Shown here: positions 1-8,049 of the stretch, piece by piece
Numbering within the stretch: position 1 is the first letter of the stretch
How the letters are laid out: each line of letters starts with the position of its first letter
Assembly: GCA_030837965.1 (NCBI GenBank)
Contig: JAUTXP010000047.1
Span: 62,001 to 126,000 of the forward strand
Length of the DNA: 64,000 nucleotides
DNA from: Acidimicrobiaceae bacterium
GTDB taxonomy: Bacteria; Actinomycetota; Acidimicrobiia; Acidimicrobiales; JAUTXP01
Direction of reading: 5' to 3'
Notes under the pieces: model-generated
The model's input: only the letters and a program-made list of their open reading frames with translations
The model's database searches: none
Told to the model about the DNA's origin: nothing
Translations under genes and position numbers: made by a program

Positions 1-319
1 CCAATACGCCGCCGATGGGGGACAGGAACAGCAGCGGCCCGAGTTGGGCGAAGCCGAGCAGGGCCACGAACTGGGCCGAGTGGGTGAGCCGATACGCGAA
101 GACGCCCAAGGCGATGTTCTGCATCCACGTGCCGATGTTCGACGCCAGCGAGCCCGACCACACGATGGTGAAGTCGCGATGGGCCAGTGCGGCCCGGGCC
201 GATCCCGGCGTGTAGGGCCGGTCGCCTTCGAGGGCGGCATCCTCCGCGGCCTCGACCGGCTCTTCGAGGGTGGCGTCGAGGTCGGCGTCTGCGGCGGCGT
301 CGTCAGGTCTGCGGGACAT
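1..319 (-). CDS. MFS transporter, N-terminal part (cut by window edge)
   Basis: The reverse strand from an ATG at 317-319 reads open to the window edge, giving about 106 residues. A hydrophilic acidic leader of about 45 residues is followed by two hydrophobic segments carrying NIGTWMQNIALG and GFAQLGPLLFLSPIGGVL. These are hallmarks of the first two helices of the MFS_3 (EntS/enterobactin-exporter-like) family of proton-driven drug or siderophore exporters in the inner membrane. The rest of the gene, including the remaining helices, lies outside the window, so the substrate cannot be guessed. The start codon sits inside an inverted repeat (316-344), which might affect its expression. Confidence 0.85.
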   Translation of the reverse strand, partial: MSRRPDDAAADADLDATLEEPVEAAEDAALEGDRPYTPGSARAALAHRDFTIVWSGSLASNIGTWMQNIALGVFAYRLTHSAQFVALLGFAQLGPLLFLSPIGGVL

Positions 320-344
320 AGGGCGGCGGACAACGACCCTATGT
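316..344. promoter_or_regulatory. Inverted repeat over the start codon of the MFS gene
   Basis: ACATAGGG (316-323) and CCCTATGT (337-344) form a perfect 8-bp inverted repeat with a 13-nt spacer. The ATG of the leftward MFS gene is inside the left arm. It could be a repressor operator or an mRNA hairpin hiding the start codon; exporter genes are often controlled by local repressors. No regulator gene is adjacent in this window, so the role is inference. Confidence 0.3.
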
Positions 345-355
345 GCTCCGAACCG

Positions 356-1921
356 TTAGCTTGCGAACAATACGCCGGGGTTCAGCACGCCCGACGGGTC
401 CAGCGTCGACTTGGCCGCCCGCAGGGCATCGGCAAACAGGTCGGGTCGCTGCCGCTCGTACCAAGGCCGGTGGTCGCGCCCCACCGCGTGGTGGTGGGTG
501 ATGGTCCCGCCTGCGGCCAGCAGGGCCTCGGACGCGGCCTGCTTGACCTCGTCCCACATCTGCACCAGCGAACCCCGCCTGCCCGGCGCCACCACGGAGA
601 AGTAGGGCGCGGGACCGTCCGGGTACACGTGGGTGAAGCGGCACGTGATCCACCCGCCACCGCACACCTCGGCCAAGGCCTTGTCCACCGTGTCCGTGAC
701 GGACGCGTGCAAGGCGCCGAAGCGGTCCCACGTGATCGCCGTCTCGAACGTCTCCACGATCACGTCCATGGCGACCAGCGCGTCACGGGTGTACGGCGCC
801 CGCAGGAACGAGCCCTTCCACGCGCCTGCCGCCCCTTCGCCCGACGACGTGCGCACCCCTTCGGGCAGCGTGCCGCCGTGGTCCTGCACCAGTTCCACGG
901 CCCTGGCCATCCACGCGTCGACCGGATGGTCGGCCGACTCGAAGCCCAGCACCAACAGCGCGCTGCCATCGGCCACGCCCGCCGCGGTCATGGCCTCGCC
1001 CGGGTCGAGCAGCCGGCAGTTGGCGGAGAACAGCGCGGCCTGGCTCAAGGCCCGGACCGCGGCCACGCCCGCGTCGAACGTCTCGAAGCGCACGCCCGCA
1101 GAGGACTTGTGCACGGGTCGCTCCTGCACCCGCATCCATGCCTCGGTGATGATGCCGAGCGTGCCCTCCGAGCCGAGGAACAGCCGGTCGGGCGAGGGTC
1201 CCGCGCCCGATCCCGGCAGCCGGCGCGACTCGACCAGGCCCGCGGGAGTGACCACGCGCATCGACTCGCAGAAGTCGTCGATGTGCGTGTAGTTGGTGGC
1301 GTAGTGACCGCCCGAGCGGGTCGCCAGCCAGCCCCCCAGGGTCGAGAACTCGAAGGACTGCGGGTAGTGGCGAAGGGTGTAGCCCTCGGGTCGAAGCTGC
1401 TCTTCCAGAACCGGGCCGAGCGCGCCGCCTTGGATGCGGGCCGCCCGGCTCGCCCTGTCGATCTCGACCACGCGGTCCATGCGCGTCATGTCGATGCACA
1501 CGCCGCCCGCCAACTCGGTGCCGCCGACTACGGACGACCCGCCGCCGTACGGCACCGCGGGCGCGCCGGCGGATGCGCACCAGTCGAGCAGGGCGACGAC
1601 GTCCGCCTCCGACTCCGGGTAGGCCACGAAGCTGGGCGCGGGCGACAGGTCGCCGTTGAAGCCCCGCACCACGTCTCGGAACGACTTGCCGTAGGTATGC
1701 GACGCACGGTCGAACGGCTCGGTCGAGCACAGGCGGGCCAGCGCGGCAGGCGGCTCGAACCGGGGAGGCGGAAGGACGGCCGCGTCCAGGTCGGGCGGCG
1801 ACTGCACCTCGATGTCGCTCAACCCCAGCCGCGCGCCCACGGCCCCGGCCAGGCTCTGCTTCTGCTCGGAGGTCAGGGCCTGGTCCTCCCAGCCCCAGCC
1901 CCACCAGGACCGTCGGCGCAT
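356..1921 (-). CDS. FAD-linked oxidase, alkyl-DHAP synthase (AGPS)-like
   Basis: The 521-residue protein has the FAD_binding_4 plus FAD-oxidase C-terminal fold. PYGGGSSVVGG (124-134) is the pyrophosphate-binding loop, and a glycine-rich FAD segment runs from STLGGW to HIDDF (193-217). A C-terminal HHH cluster (476-478) followed by AVGRDHRPW, and the ending LDPSGVLNPGVL, are characteristic of alkyldihydroxyacetonephosphate synthase relatives, where the histidines act at the active site. True AGPS makes ether lipids; bacterial homologues are often D-lactate or glycolate-oxidase-like, so the substrate is open. It starts with a leaderless-type promoter, back to back with the WS/DGAT gene, so a shared lipid role is possible but unproven. 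Confidence 0.85.
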   Translation of the reverse strand: MRRRSWWGWGWEDQALTSEQKQSLAGAVGARLGLSDIEVQSPPDLDAAVLPPPRFEPPAALARLCSTEPFDRASHTYGKSFRDVVRGFNGDLSPAPSFVAYPESEADVVALLDWCASAGAPAVPYGGGSSVVGGTELAGGVCIDMTRMDRVVEIDRASRAARIQGGALGPVLEEQLRPEGYTLRHYPQSFEFSTLGGWLATRSGGHYATNYTHIDDFCESMRVVTPAGLVESRRLPGSGAGPSPDRLFLGSEGTLGIITEAWMRVQERPVHKSSAGVRFETFDAGVAAVRALSQAALFSANCRLLDPGEAMTAAGVADGSALLVLGFESADHPVDAWMARAVELVQDHGGTLPEGVRTSSGEGAAGAWKGSFLRAPYTRDALVAMDVIVETFETAITWDRFGALHASVTDTVDKALAEVCGGGWITCRFTHVYPDGPAPYFSVVAPGRRGSLVQMWDEVKQAASEALLAAGGTITHHHAVGRDHRPWYERQRPDLFADALRAAKSTLDPSGVLNPGVLFAS

Positions 1922-1927
1922 GGCGGC

Positions 1928-1933
1928 ACGCTA
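1928..1933 (-). promoter_or_regulatory. Leaderless-type -10 box (TAGCGT) for the FAD oxidase
   Basis: On the minus strand TAGCGT is followed by six bases and then the ATG at 1921-1919. This spacing would place transcription initiation at the start codon, as in actinobacterial leaderless mRNAs. No Shine-Dalgarno sequence lies between the box and the ATG. Confidence 0.45.
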
Positions 1934-1967
1934 GACCGGGCCCGCACCAGCGGGCAGGCTGTAGGGC

Positions 1968-3323
1968 ATGGACCGCATGAGCCCCCTCGACGCCTCGTTC
2001 CTCCACATCGAGAACGAGAACAACCACATGCACATCGCATCGGTGGCCATCTTCGAAGGGCCCGCGCCCGACTGCGCCGAGGTCATGGCCATGGTCGAGA
2101 GCAAGCTGACGCTGGTGCCGCGGTACCGCCAGAAGGTGCGGTTCGTGCCGCTGGAGCTGGGGCGGCCGCTGTGGGTCGACGACCCGCATTTCAACCTCGG
2201 CTATCACGTGCGGGCCACCGCCCTTCCCCATCCCGGCGGCGACCAGCAGTTGCGCAACCTGGTCGGGCGGGTCATGAGCCAACAGCTCGACCGGTCCAAG
2301 CCCTTGTGGGAGATGTGGATGGTCGAGGGGTTGGAGGACGGGCATTGGGCGCTGCTGTCCAAGACCCATCACGCCATGGTCGACGGCGTGTCGGGCACCG
2401 ACCTGCTGAGTGTGGTGCTGGACACGGAGGCATCGCCTGCGCGCCAGCCGGTGGCCGAGTTCGAGCCCGAGCCGGAGCCGAACCGGCTCCGGCTGGTGGC
2501 CGACGCGTTGCGCGACCGGCTGGCGAATCCGTATGAGCAGTACCGGGTGGTGCGGTCCGCCACCCGACAGGTCCGCGACGTGGCGCGCGGCCTGCGGTCC
2601 ATGGCGGGCCTGGTGCGGCCCACGCCCTCGTCGACCTTGAACGGCCCGATCGGGCCGCACCGCACGTGGGCCTGGGCCCGATCCAGCCTGGCCGACGTGA
2701 AGACGGTGCGGGGCGCGCTGGGCGGCACGGTGAACGACGTGGTGCTGGCCGCCATCACGCGCGGCTTCAGGGACTTGCTGATCGGGAGGGGCGAGGGCGT
2801 GGACCGGGTGGTGCGCACGCTGGTGCCCGTGTCCGTGCGGTCTGAGGCCGAGCGGGGCACCTACAACAACAAGGTCTCGGCCATGTTCGCCGCGCTGCCC
2901 GTCGGGATCGAGGACCCCACGGAGCGACTCGACGCCATCAAGGAGCAGATGACCGGGCTCAAGGAGTCGAAGCAGGCGGTTGCGGGCGAGGTGCTCACGT
3001 CGCTCACCGGTTTCGCGCCGCCGCAGTTGCTGGCCCTGGGGACGCGGGTGTTCTCCCGGGTGCAGCAGCGCAACGTGAACACGGTGACCACCAACGTGCC
3101 CGGCCCGCAGTATCCCCTGTACGCCGTGGGCCGCCGGATGCTGGAGGCGTTCCCGTACGTCCCGCTGGCCGGGTCGGTGCGCATCGGCGTGGCCATCTTC
3201 TCCTACAACGGGCTGCTCAACTTCGGCATCACCGGCGACCTGGACACCGCGCCCGACATCGAGGTCCTGGCCCGCGGCATCGAAGAGGGCATGGCCGAAC
3301 TGGTCAAGCTCGCCTCCGCCTAA
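1968..3323 (+). CDS. Wax ester synthase / diacylglycerol acyltransferase (WS/DGAT)
   Basis: The 451-residue protein has the bifunctional WS/DGAT acyltransferase layout. MSPLDASFLHIE lies at the N-terminus, the catalytic HHAMVDG motif (HHxxxDG) at residues 134-140, NDVVLAAI in the C-terminal domain, and NVPGPQYPLY near residue 380. The family transfers acyl groups from acyl-CoA to diacylglycerol or fatty alcohols to make storage triacylglycerol or wax esters, at the membrane and on lipid droplets. The length is typical. The ATG at 1968 is the first in frame that begins the conserved N-terminus. It is divergent from the FAD oxidase with a 46-bp gap, so the two promoters overlap. Family assignment is firm; acceptor preference cannot be read from sequence. 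Confidence 0.93.
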   Translation: MDRMSPLDASFLHIENENNHMHIASVAIFEGPAPDCAEVMAMVESKLTLVPRYRQKVRFVPLELGRPLWVDDPHFNLGYHVRATALPHPGGDQQLRNLVGRVMSQQLDRSKPLWEMWMVEGLEDGHWALLSKTHHAMVDGVSGTDLLSVVLDTEASPARQPVAEFEPEPEPNRLRLVADALRDRLANPYEQYRVVRSATRQVRDVARGLRSMAGLVRPTPSSTLNGPIGPHRTWAWARSSLADVKTVRGALGGTVNDVVLAAITRGFRDLLIGRGEGVDRVVRTLVPVSVRSEAERGTYNNKVSAMFAALPVGIEDPTERLDAIKEQMTGLKESKQAVAGEVLTSLTGFAPPQLLALGTRVFSRVQQRNVNTVTTNVPGPQYPLYAVGRRMLEAFPYVPLAGSVRIGVAIFSYNGLLNFGITGDLDTAPDIEVLARGIEEGMAELVKLASA

Positions 3324-3427
3324 CCCCCCGCGCCGCCCCGCCCGCCCCGCTCGCGCGCCGACCCCCCCCGCCGCCCCCGCCCGCCCCGTCCCTCCCGCCT
3401 CGCGCCGTCCCCGCCCGGGGTTTCGCC

Positions 3428-3474
3428 TTCTGGGCACCTTTTCTTGTCACCCAGACCAGAAAAGGTGCCCAGAA
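3428..3474. terminator. Perfect 17-bp hairpin between WS/DGAT and mscS
   Basis: The arms at 3428-3444 (TTCTGGGCACCTTTTCT) and 3458-3474 are perfect reverse complements around a 13-nt loop. It lies 104 bp after the WS/DGAT stop and 100 bp before mscS, so a terminator function for the upstream gene is likely. There is no clear U-tract. The surrounding 3330-3570 is C- then G-rich filler with no gene. Confidence 0.5.
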
Positions 3475-3574
3475 CGGCGGGCCGGGCGCGACAGGCGGCC
3501 GCGGTGGGGGGTGCGCAGGCGGCCCGACGGGGGGTGCGGCAGGTCGCGGGCGGGGGGTGCGAAGCTGACGGGCC

Positions 3575-4450
3575 ATGAGCCACGGCTACGTCTACGAGCT
3601 GCTGCGCAAGCTGGGGCTGAGCGCGTTCCAGGCCAATACCGGCGAGTTCCTGCTGGTGCGCCCGCTCAAGATCGCGGTGATGCTGGTGGCCGCGGCCGTG
3701 CTCGGCCGGATCGCGGGCCGGGGCGCCCGCCGCTTCGTGCGCGGCCTGCACCGGCGCTCGCCCCTGCTGTTGTCCAGCCCTCGGGCCGAGCAGCGCGCCG
3801 CCACCGTCGGCGACGTGCTGGCCAGCATCGTGCGCGGCGTCATCTGGTCCATCACGCTGCTGCTGGTGCTCGACCAGGTGGGCGTCGACCTGGCCCCGTT
3901 GCTGGCGGGTGCAGGCATCGCGGGCCTGGCCATCGGCTTCGGCGCCCAGAGCCTGGTCAAGGACTTCCTGGCCGGCCTGTTCATCTTGTTGGAGGACCAG
4001 TACGGCGTGGGCGACACCGTCACCCTCTCCGAGACCACGGGCACGGTGGAGGACGTCACCTTGCGCATCACCCGGCTGCGCTCGGTCGACGGGACCGTCT
4101 GGTACGTGCCCAACGGGGAGGTGCGCAAGGTCGGCAACGCGTCGATGGAGTGGTCGCGCGCCATCGTCGACGTGCTGGTCCCTTACGAGGCCGACCTGGC
4201 CCAGGTGCAGTCGGCCATCCGGGCCGCAGCCGACGACCTGGCCGCCGACCCGGACTGGGCCGACGACCTGCTTGAGCCGCCTGAGGTCTGGGGCGTGCAG
4301 GCCACCTCGCCCGACGGACGCACGGTGCGCGTCGTGGCCAAGGCCGCGCCCCGCCGCCAGCCCGCCGTGGCCCGCGAGCTGCGGGGCCGTATCACCGAGC
4401 GCTTCCGCACCGAGCACCTCCCCCTGCCCCGCGCCACCACCACCCCCTGA
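3575..4450 (+). CDS. MscS-family small-conductance mechanosensitive channel
   Basis: The 291-residue membrane protein has hydrophobic helices near 30-48 and 82-105. The pore helix AGAGIAGLAIGFGAQSLVKD (111-130) is the MscS TM3 signature of alternating Gly and Ala. A soluble beta-domain follows with GVGDTVT, GTVEDVTLRITRLR and YVPNGEV, as in MscS. The family opens a pore when membrane tension rises, releasing solutes during osmotic downshock. It is a three-helix, minimal-length member. It is flanked by hairpins on both sides and so is probably monocistronic. Confidence 0.93.
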   Translation: MSHGYVYELLRKLGLSAFQANTGEFLLVRPLKIAVMLVAAAVLGRIAGRGARRFVRGLHRRSPLLLSSPRAEQRAATVGDVLASIVRGVIWSITLLLVLDQVGVDLAPLLAGAGIAGLAIGFGAQSLVKDFLAGLFILLEDQYGVGDTVTLSETTGTVEDVTLRITRLRSVDGTVWYVPNGEVRKVGNASMEWSRAIVDVLVPYEADLAQVQSAIRAAADDLAADPDWADDLLEPPEVWGVQATSPDGRTVRVVAKAAPRRQPAVARELRGRITERFRTEHLPLPRATTTP

Positions 4451-4463
4451 GCGCCTACCCCCG

Positions 4464-4500
4464 CATCTTTTCCACAGCACCTGCTGCTGTGGAAAAGATG
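4464..4500. repeat. Family A palindrome, copy 1
   Basis: Sixteen-bp perfect arms (4464-4479 and 4485-4500) flank a 5-nt loop. The core is CTTTTCCACAGCA-N5-TGCTGTGGAAAAG, shared by four other copies in this window. TTTTCCACA occurs once in each arm, facing inward. The copy lies 13 bp after the mscS stop. Confidence 0.9.
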
Positions 4501-4633
4501 AGAGGGGGTGCCTGACGGGCGCGTCAGTGACGGGCCCGAGTAGGCTCCCAGGGGCCGTCACGGTCCCGTGCCACGCCGTGAGGGTCGCTGTGCCAAACCT
4601 GCGAAGCAACGTGGTGCGTTTGGGGGATTCACC

Positions 4634-6250
4634 GTGGTGGAGAAGCTGCTCGCTCGTCTCCAGAACAACCCGGCGCTCGCCGTGTTGGGCCTGGGCGGCG
4701 CTGCTGTCCTGCTCCTGCTGGTCGGCGTGATCGGGGCCTTCGTGGTGGGCGGCGACGACGCCAAGACGGGCCCGACCGACAACGCCAACGTGGCCGCGGG
4801 CCCGGCGCCCACCGACTCGGCGGGCAACACCATCCCCGGCACCGTCGACCCCACCGCGACCGTTCCCGGCGGCGGTCCCGTCACCGGCCCGGGCGGCACC
4901 ACCAAGCCCGGCGCCAAGACCGGCCCCGGCGGCACCACGGGCACCACGGCCAAGCCCGGGTCGACCACCAACGCCACCCTGCCCAGCTCGCCGGGCGCCA
5001 CCCGCGTCGGCGTGGGCGAGAAGTTCGTGAAGTGGGACATCCACGCGCCCGAGACCTTCGGCACCCTTCCGGTCAACTTCGCCGAGGACCCGCTGAAGGG
5101 CACCCAGATCTACATCGACTACATCAACAAGACGCTGGGCGGCATCAACGGCCGGACCATCGACTACAAGCACTTCAACGACAAGTACGAGGTCGACGGG
5201 GCAAAGGAGGCCTGGAACTCGATCGCCTCGGACAAGCCCTTCTTCGTGAGCGGGACGCTGGGCGTGGACCAGGTCGCCCTGGTCGCCAACGAGGCCAAGA
5301 AGGCCAAGATCCCCTACATCGCGGGCGGCGGCTCCGAGGCCCTGTTCAAGGACATCGGGATGTTCCAGCAGGCGTCGAGCTACGACACCCACCTCATCCA
5401 GCTCGCCCATTTCCTGGCCAAGGAGTCGGCCAAGGGAGTCTGTTCCACCGTCCCCTGTTCGAACGACACGTCGATCTATTCGGGCAAGAAGAAGGTCGCG
5501 GTCGTCGCCCTCAACACCGACTACATCCTGAACGCGGTCAACGTGTTCAAGTCGGAGCTGGGCAAGGTCGGGCTTCAGTTCGGCGGCGTGACCACGGTCC
5601 TCAAGCCCACCGACCAGACCAGCTACAGCAAGCAGATCCAGGACCTGAAGGGCTTCGGCGCCGAGATCGTGGTGCCTGCCCAGGACCCGCTGACCACCTC
5701 TCGCATCGTGGCCGAGTGCCAGACCCAGGGCTGCGCCTGGCGCTGGACCATCTCGGACTTCGCCCACGAGAGCGACGTGGCCTTGACCCTGATGCAGCAG
5801 TCCAAAGACCCCACCAGTCCGAGCAGGCCCGCATGGGCAGGCGTCCGGGGTCTGGCGGGCGGGTGCTACTACACGGTGGGCGGAGCCAGTGAGGCCAACG
5901 CGGCCAACTGCGGCCAGTTGGCCAAGGCCCACCAGCAATGGGTGCAGATCCAAGGCGGCGGCAGCACCGGCGAGGACGACTACAAAAAGGACGGCCAAGG
6001 CGGCGTGGCGGGCTATCAGCTCGTGCACATCTGGGTGAAGGCGTTGGCCGACACCGGCACCGACCCCACCCGCGAGAAGTTCACCGCCGCCCTCAACACC
6101 TATGAGGGCTACAGCGACTTGATCTCCGGTCCCATCACCTACAAGGGGTCGTCGAACCTGTCGCACGGGGCCACCAAGATGGTCGTGTACGAGGCCGACA
6201 CCAGCAACGCCTGGCACCAGCTCGGCCCCGGCTTCGTCGACGGCTTCTGA
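4634..6250 (+). CDS. Branched-chain amino-acid type ABC substrate-binding protein (system 1)
   Basis: From GTG 4634, 8 nt after a GGGGGA ribosome site, the protein is 538 residues. It has a single transmembrane segment at about 15-38, then a Gly/Pro/Thr-rich linker (about 45-120), and then a Peripla_BP_6 (Leu/Ile/Val-binding type) domain with GTQIYIDYIN, DQVALVANEAKKAKIPYIAGG and QDLKGFGAEIVVPAQDP. There is no lipobox, so the receptor is probably tethered by its N-terminal helix and held away from the membrane by the linker. A GTG at 4568 would add 22 residues without a good ribosome site. It is followed after 8 nt by the transporter ATPase gene, forming one operon. The ligand is unknown: amino acids, amides and urea are all family substrates. 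Confidence 0.88.
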   Translation: MVEKLLARLQNNPALAVLGLGGAAVLLLLVGVIGAFVVGGDDAKTGPTDNANVAAGPAPTDSAGNTIPGTVDPTATVPGGGPVTGPGGTTKPGAKTGPGGTTGTTAKPGSTTNATLPSSPGATRVGVGEKFVKWDIHAPETFGTLPVNFAEDPLKGTQIYIDYINKTLGGINGRTIDYKHFNDKYEVDGAKEAWNSIASDKPFFVSGTLGVDQVALVANEAKKAKIPYIAGGGSEALFKDIGMFQQASSYDTHLIQLAHFLAKESAKGVCSTVPCSNDTSIYSGKKKVAVVALNTDYILNAVNVFKSELGKVGLQFGGVTTVLKPTDQTSYSKQIQDLKGFGAEIVVPAQDPLTTSRIVAECQTQGCAWRWTISDFAHESDVALTLMQQSKDPTSPSRPAWAGVRGLAGGCYYTVGGASEANAANCGQLAKAHQQWVQIQGGGSTGEDDYKKDGQGGVAGYQLVHIWVKALADTGTDPTREKFTAALNTYEGYSDLISGPITYKGSSNLSHGATKMVVYEADTSNAWHQLGPGFVDGF

Positions 6251-6258
6251 CCCCGGGC

Positions 6259-8049
6259 ATGGCGGGCCAGCCCAGCCAGGACGATGCCGCCGCGCGCGCC
6301 GCCAGACGCGAGGCCCGACGGGCCCAGCGACGCCAGACTCGTGAAGCGGAGGGGGCCTCGCCTCCTGATGCGACCTCGACCGACGGCCCTTCCCGTCGGT
6401 CCCGTCGTCGGCGACCCACCCCGGCCCCGACCGCCACCCCAACATCGCCAGCCGAGCCCCGAACCCGCGCCGAGACGCCTGTCGTCTTGTCGTGTCGCAG
6501 CGTGTCCGTCCGCTTCGGCGGACTGGCTGCGCTCTCCGACGTGGACCTGGAAGTGCGCGAGGGCGAGATCGTGGGCCTGATCGGTCCCAACGGCGCAGGC
6601 AAGACCACGCTGATGGAGTGCATCTCGGGCTTCCAACGCGTCACCGAGGGCGCCATCGCCTATCGGGGCGCAGACCTGTTGGAGCGGCTGCCCGGCGAGC
6701 GGGCCGACCTGGGCATCGGCCGCACCCTTCAGAACGTGCGCCTGTTCCCGTACCTCACCATCGTCGACAACCTGCGCGTCGCCCTGCACCGCCACATGAA
6801 GCAGGGCGTGTTCGCCCACGCCTTCCGCCTGCCCGCGGCAGGCCAGGAGGAGAAGGGCATCCTGGCCGAGGCCAACCGGCTGGTCGAGCTGTTCGGCATG
6901 CAGGCCTTCGCCGAGAAGTACGCGTCGGAGCTCTCTTACGGCACCCTGCGCCTGTTGGAGCTGGGGTGCATGCTGGCCCTGAAGCCCAACTTCCTCCTGC
7001 TCGACGAGCCCGCATCGGGCATCAGCCAGAAGGAGACCGAGGCCCTCGGCCCGCTGCTGCGGCGCATCAAGCAGGAGACCGACGCCACCATCCTGCTCAT
7101 CGAGCACGACATGCCGCTGATCATGAGCCTGTCGGACTGGATCTACGTGCTGGACGCCGGGCGCAACCTGAGCGAGGGGCCGCCCGAGGTGGTGCAGGCC
7201 GACCAGGCCGTGATCGAGGCTTATCTCGGAACGCCCGCCGAGCAGCGCAAGGTCGCGGCTCAGGCCACGCGCAAGCCGACCGGTGAGGACGAGGCCGCGC
7301 CGGTGCTGCTCGACCTGCAAGGCGTCGACCTGTTCTACGACAAGGTGCAAGTGCTCTACGGCGTCGACTTCCACGTGCGCAAGGGCGAGCGGGTCGCGCT
7401 GCTCGGCACCAACGGCGCGGGCAAGTCGACGGTGCTCAAGGCCGCGTCGCGACTGGTCGAGCCCCGAGCGGGCACCCTCACGTGGAAGGGCAAGGACATC
7501 GGGTCCATGTCGGCCGAGCGGCTCGTGCGCGAGGGCTTGGGCCACGTGCCCGGCGGTCGGGGCATGTTCCCGACGCTGTCGGTCGGCGAGAACCTGCGCA
7601 TGGGCGGCTACATCTATCGGGACGCGAGCAAGGTCGACGCCGAGATCGAGCGGGTCATGCACTACTTCCCGTGGATGAAGGACAGGCTCGACCAGCAGGC
7701 GGGCACGCTGTCGGGTGGCGAGCAGCAGCAGCTCGCCACGGGCCGGGCTCTCATGTCAAACCCCGAGCTGTTGATGATCGACGAGCTGTCGTTGGGCTTG
7801 GCGCCGGTCGTGGTCGAGCGCTTGATGGAGACGGTGCAGCGGCTGCACGAGGAGGAGGGCCTGACCGTCGTCATCGTCGAGCAGCAGGCCAGCTTCGCCT
7901 TGGGCTACACCGACCGGGCCTACTTCATGGAGAAGGGCGAGGTCCGTTACGAGGGACCGTCCGCAGGCCTGGCCGATCGGCCCGACCTGTTGCGGTCCGT
8001 GTTCCTGGCCGGAGCCACCGCGGGCTTCGACAACGGGGGCCGGCCATGA
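6259..8049 (+). CDS. Fused LivG-LivF ABC ATPase (system 1)
   Basis: The 596-residue protein has two complete ABC ATPases in one chain. A basic, disordered N-terminus (1-75) precedes the LivG-like half, with Walker A GPNGAGKT (109-116), the LSYGTLR signature and Walker B LLLDEP. The LivF-like half has Walker A GTNGAGKS (383-390), the LSGGEQQQ signature and MIDELSLGLAP. LivG and LivF are normally separate subunits that pair to drive branched-chain amino-acid import; here a linker at about 325-350 joins them. The stop overlaps the start of livHM by 4 nt (ATGA), so translation is coupled. In system 3 of this window the two halves are in the opposite order. Confidence 0.92.
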   Translation: MAGQPSQDDAAARAARREARRAQRRQTREAEGASPPDATSTDGPSRRSRRRRPTPAPTATPTSPAEPRTRAETPVVLSCRSVSVRFGGLAALSDVDLEVREGEIVGLIGPNGAGKTTLMECISGFQRVTEGAIAYRGADLLERLPGERADLGIGRTLQNVRLFPYLTIVDNLRVALHRHMKQGVFAHAFRLPAAGQEEKGILAEANRLVELFGMQAFAEKYASELSYGTLRLLELGCMLALKPNFLLLDEPASGISQKETEALGPLLRRIKQETDATILLIEHDMPLIMSLSDWIYVLDAGRNLSEGPPEVVQADQAVIEAYLGTPAEQRKVAAQATRKPTGEDEAAPVLLDLQGVDLFYDKVQVLYGVDFHVRKGERVALLGTNGAGKSTVLKAASRLVEPRAGTLTWKGKDIGSMSAERLVREGLGHVPGGRGMFPTLSVGENLRMGGYIYRDASKVDAEIERVMHYFPWMKDRLDQQAGTLSGGEQQQLATGRALMSNPELLMIDELSLGLAPVVVERLMETVQRLHEEEGLTVVIVEQQASFALGYTDRAYFMEKGEVRYEGPSAGLADRPDLLRSVFLAGATAGFDNGGRP

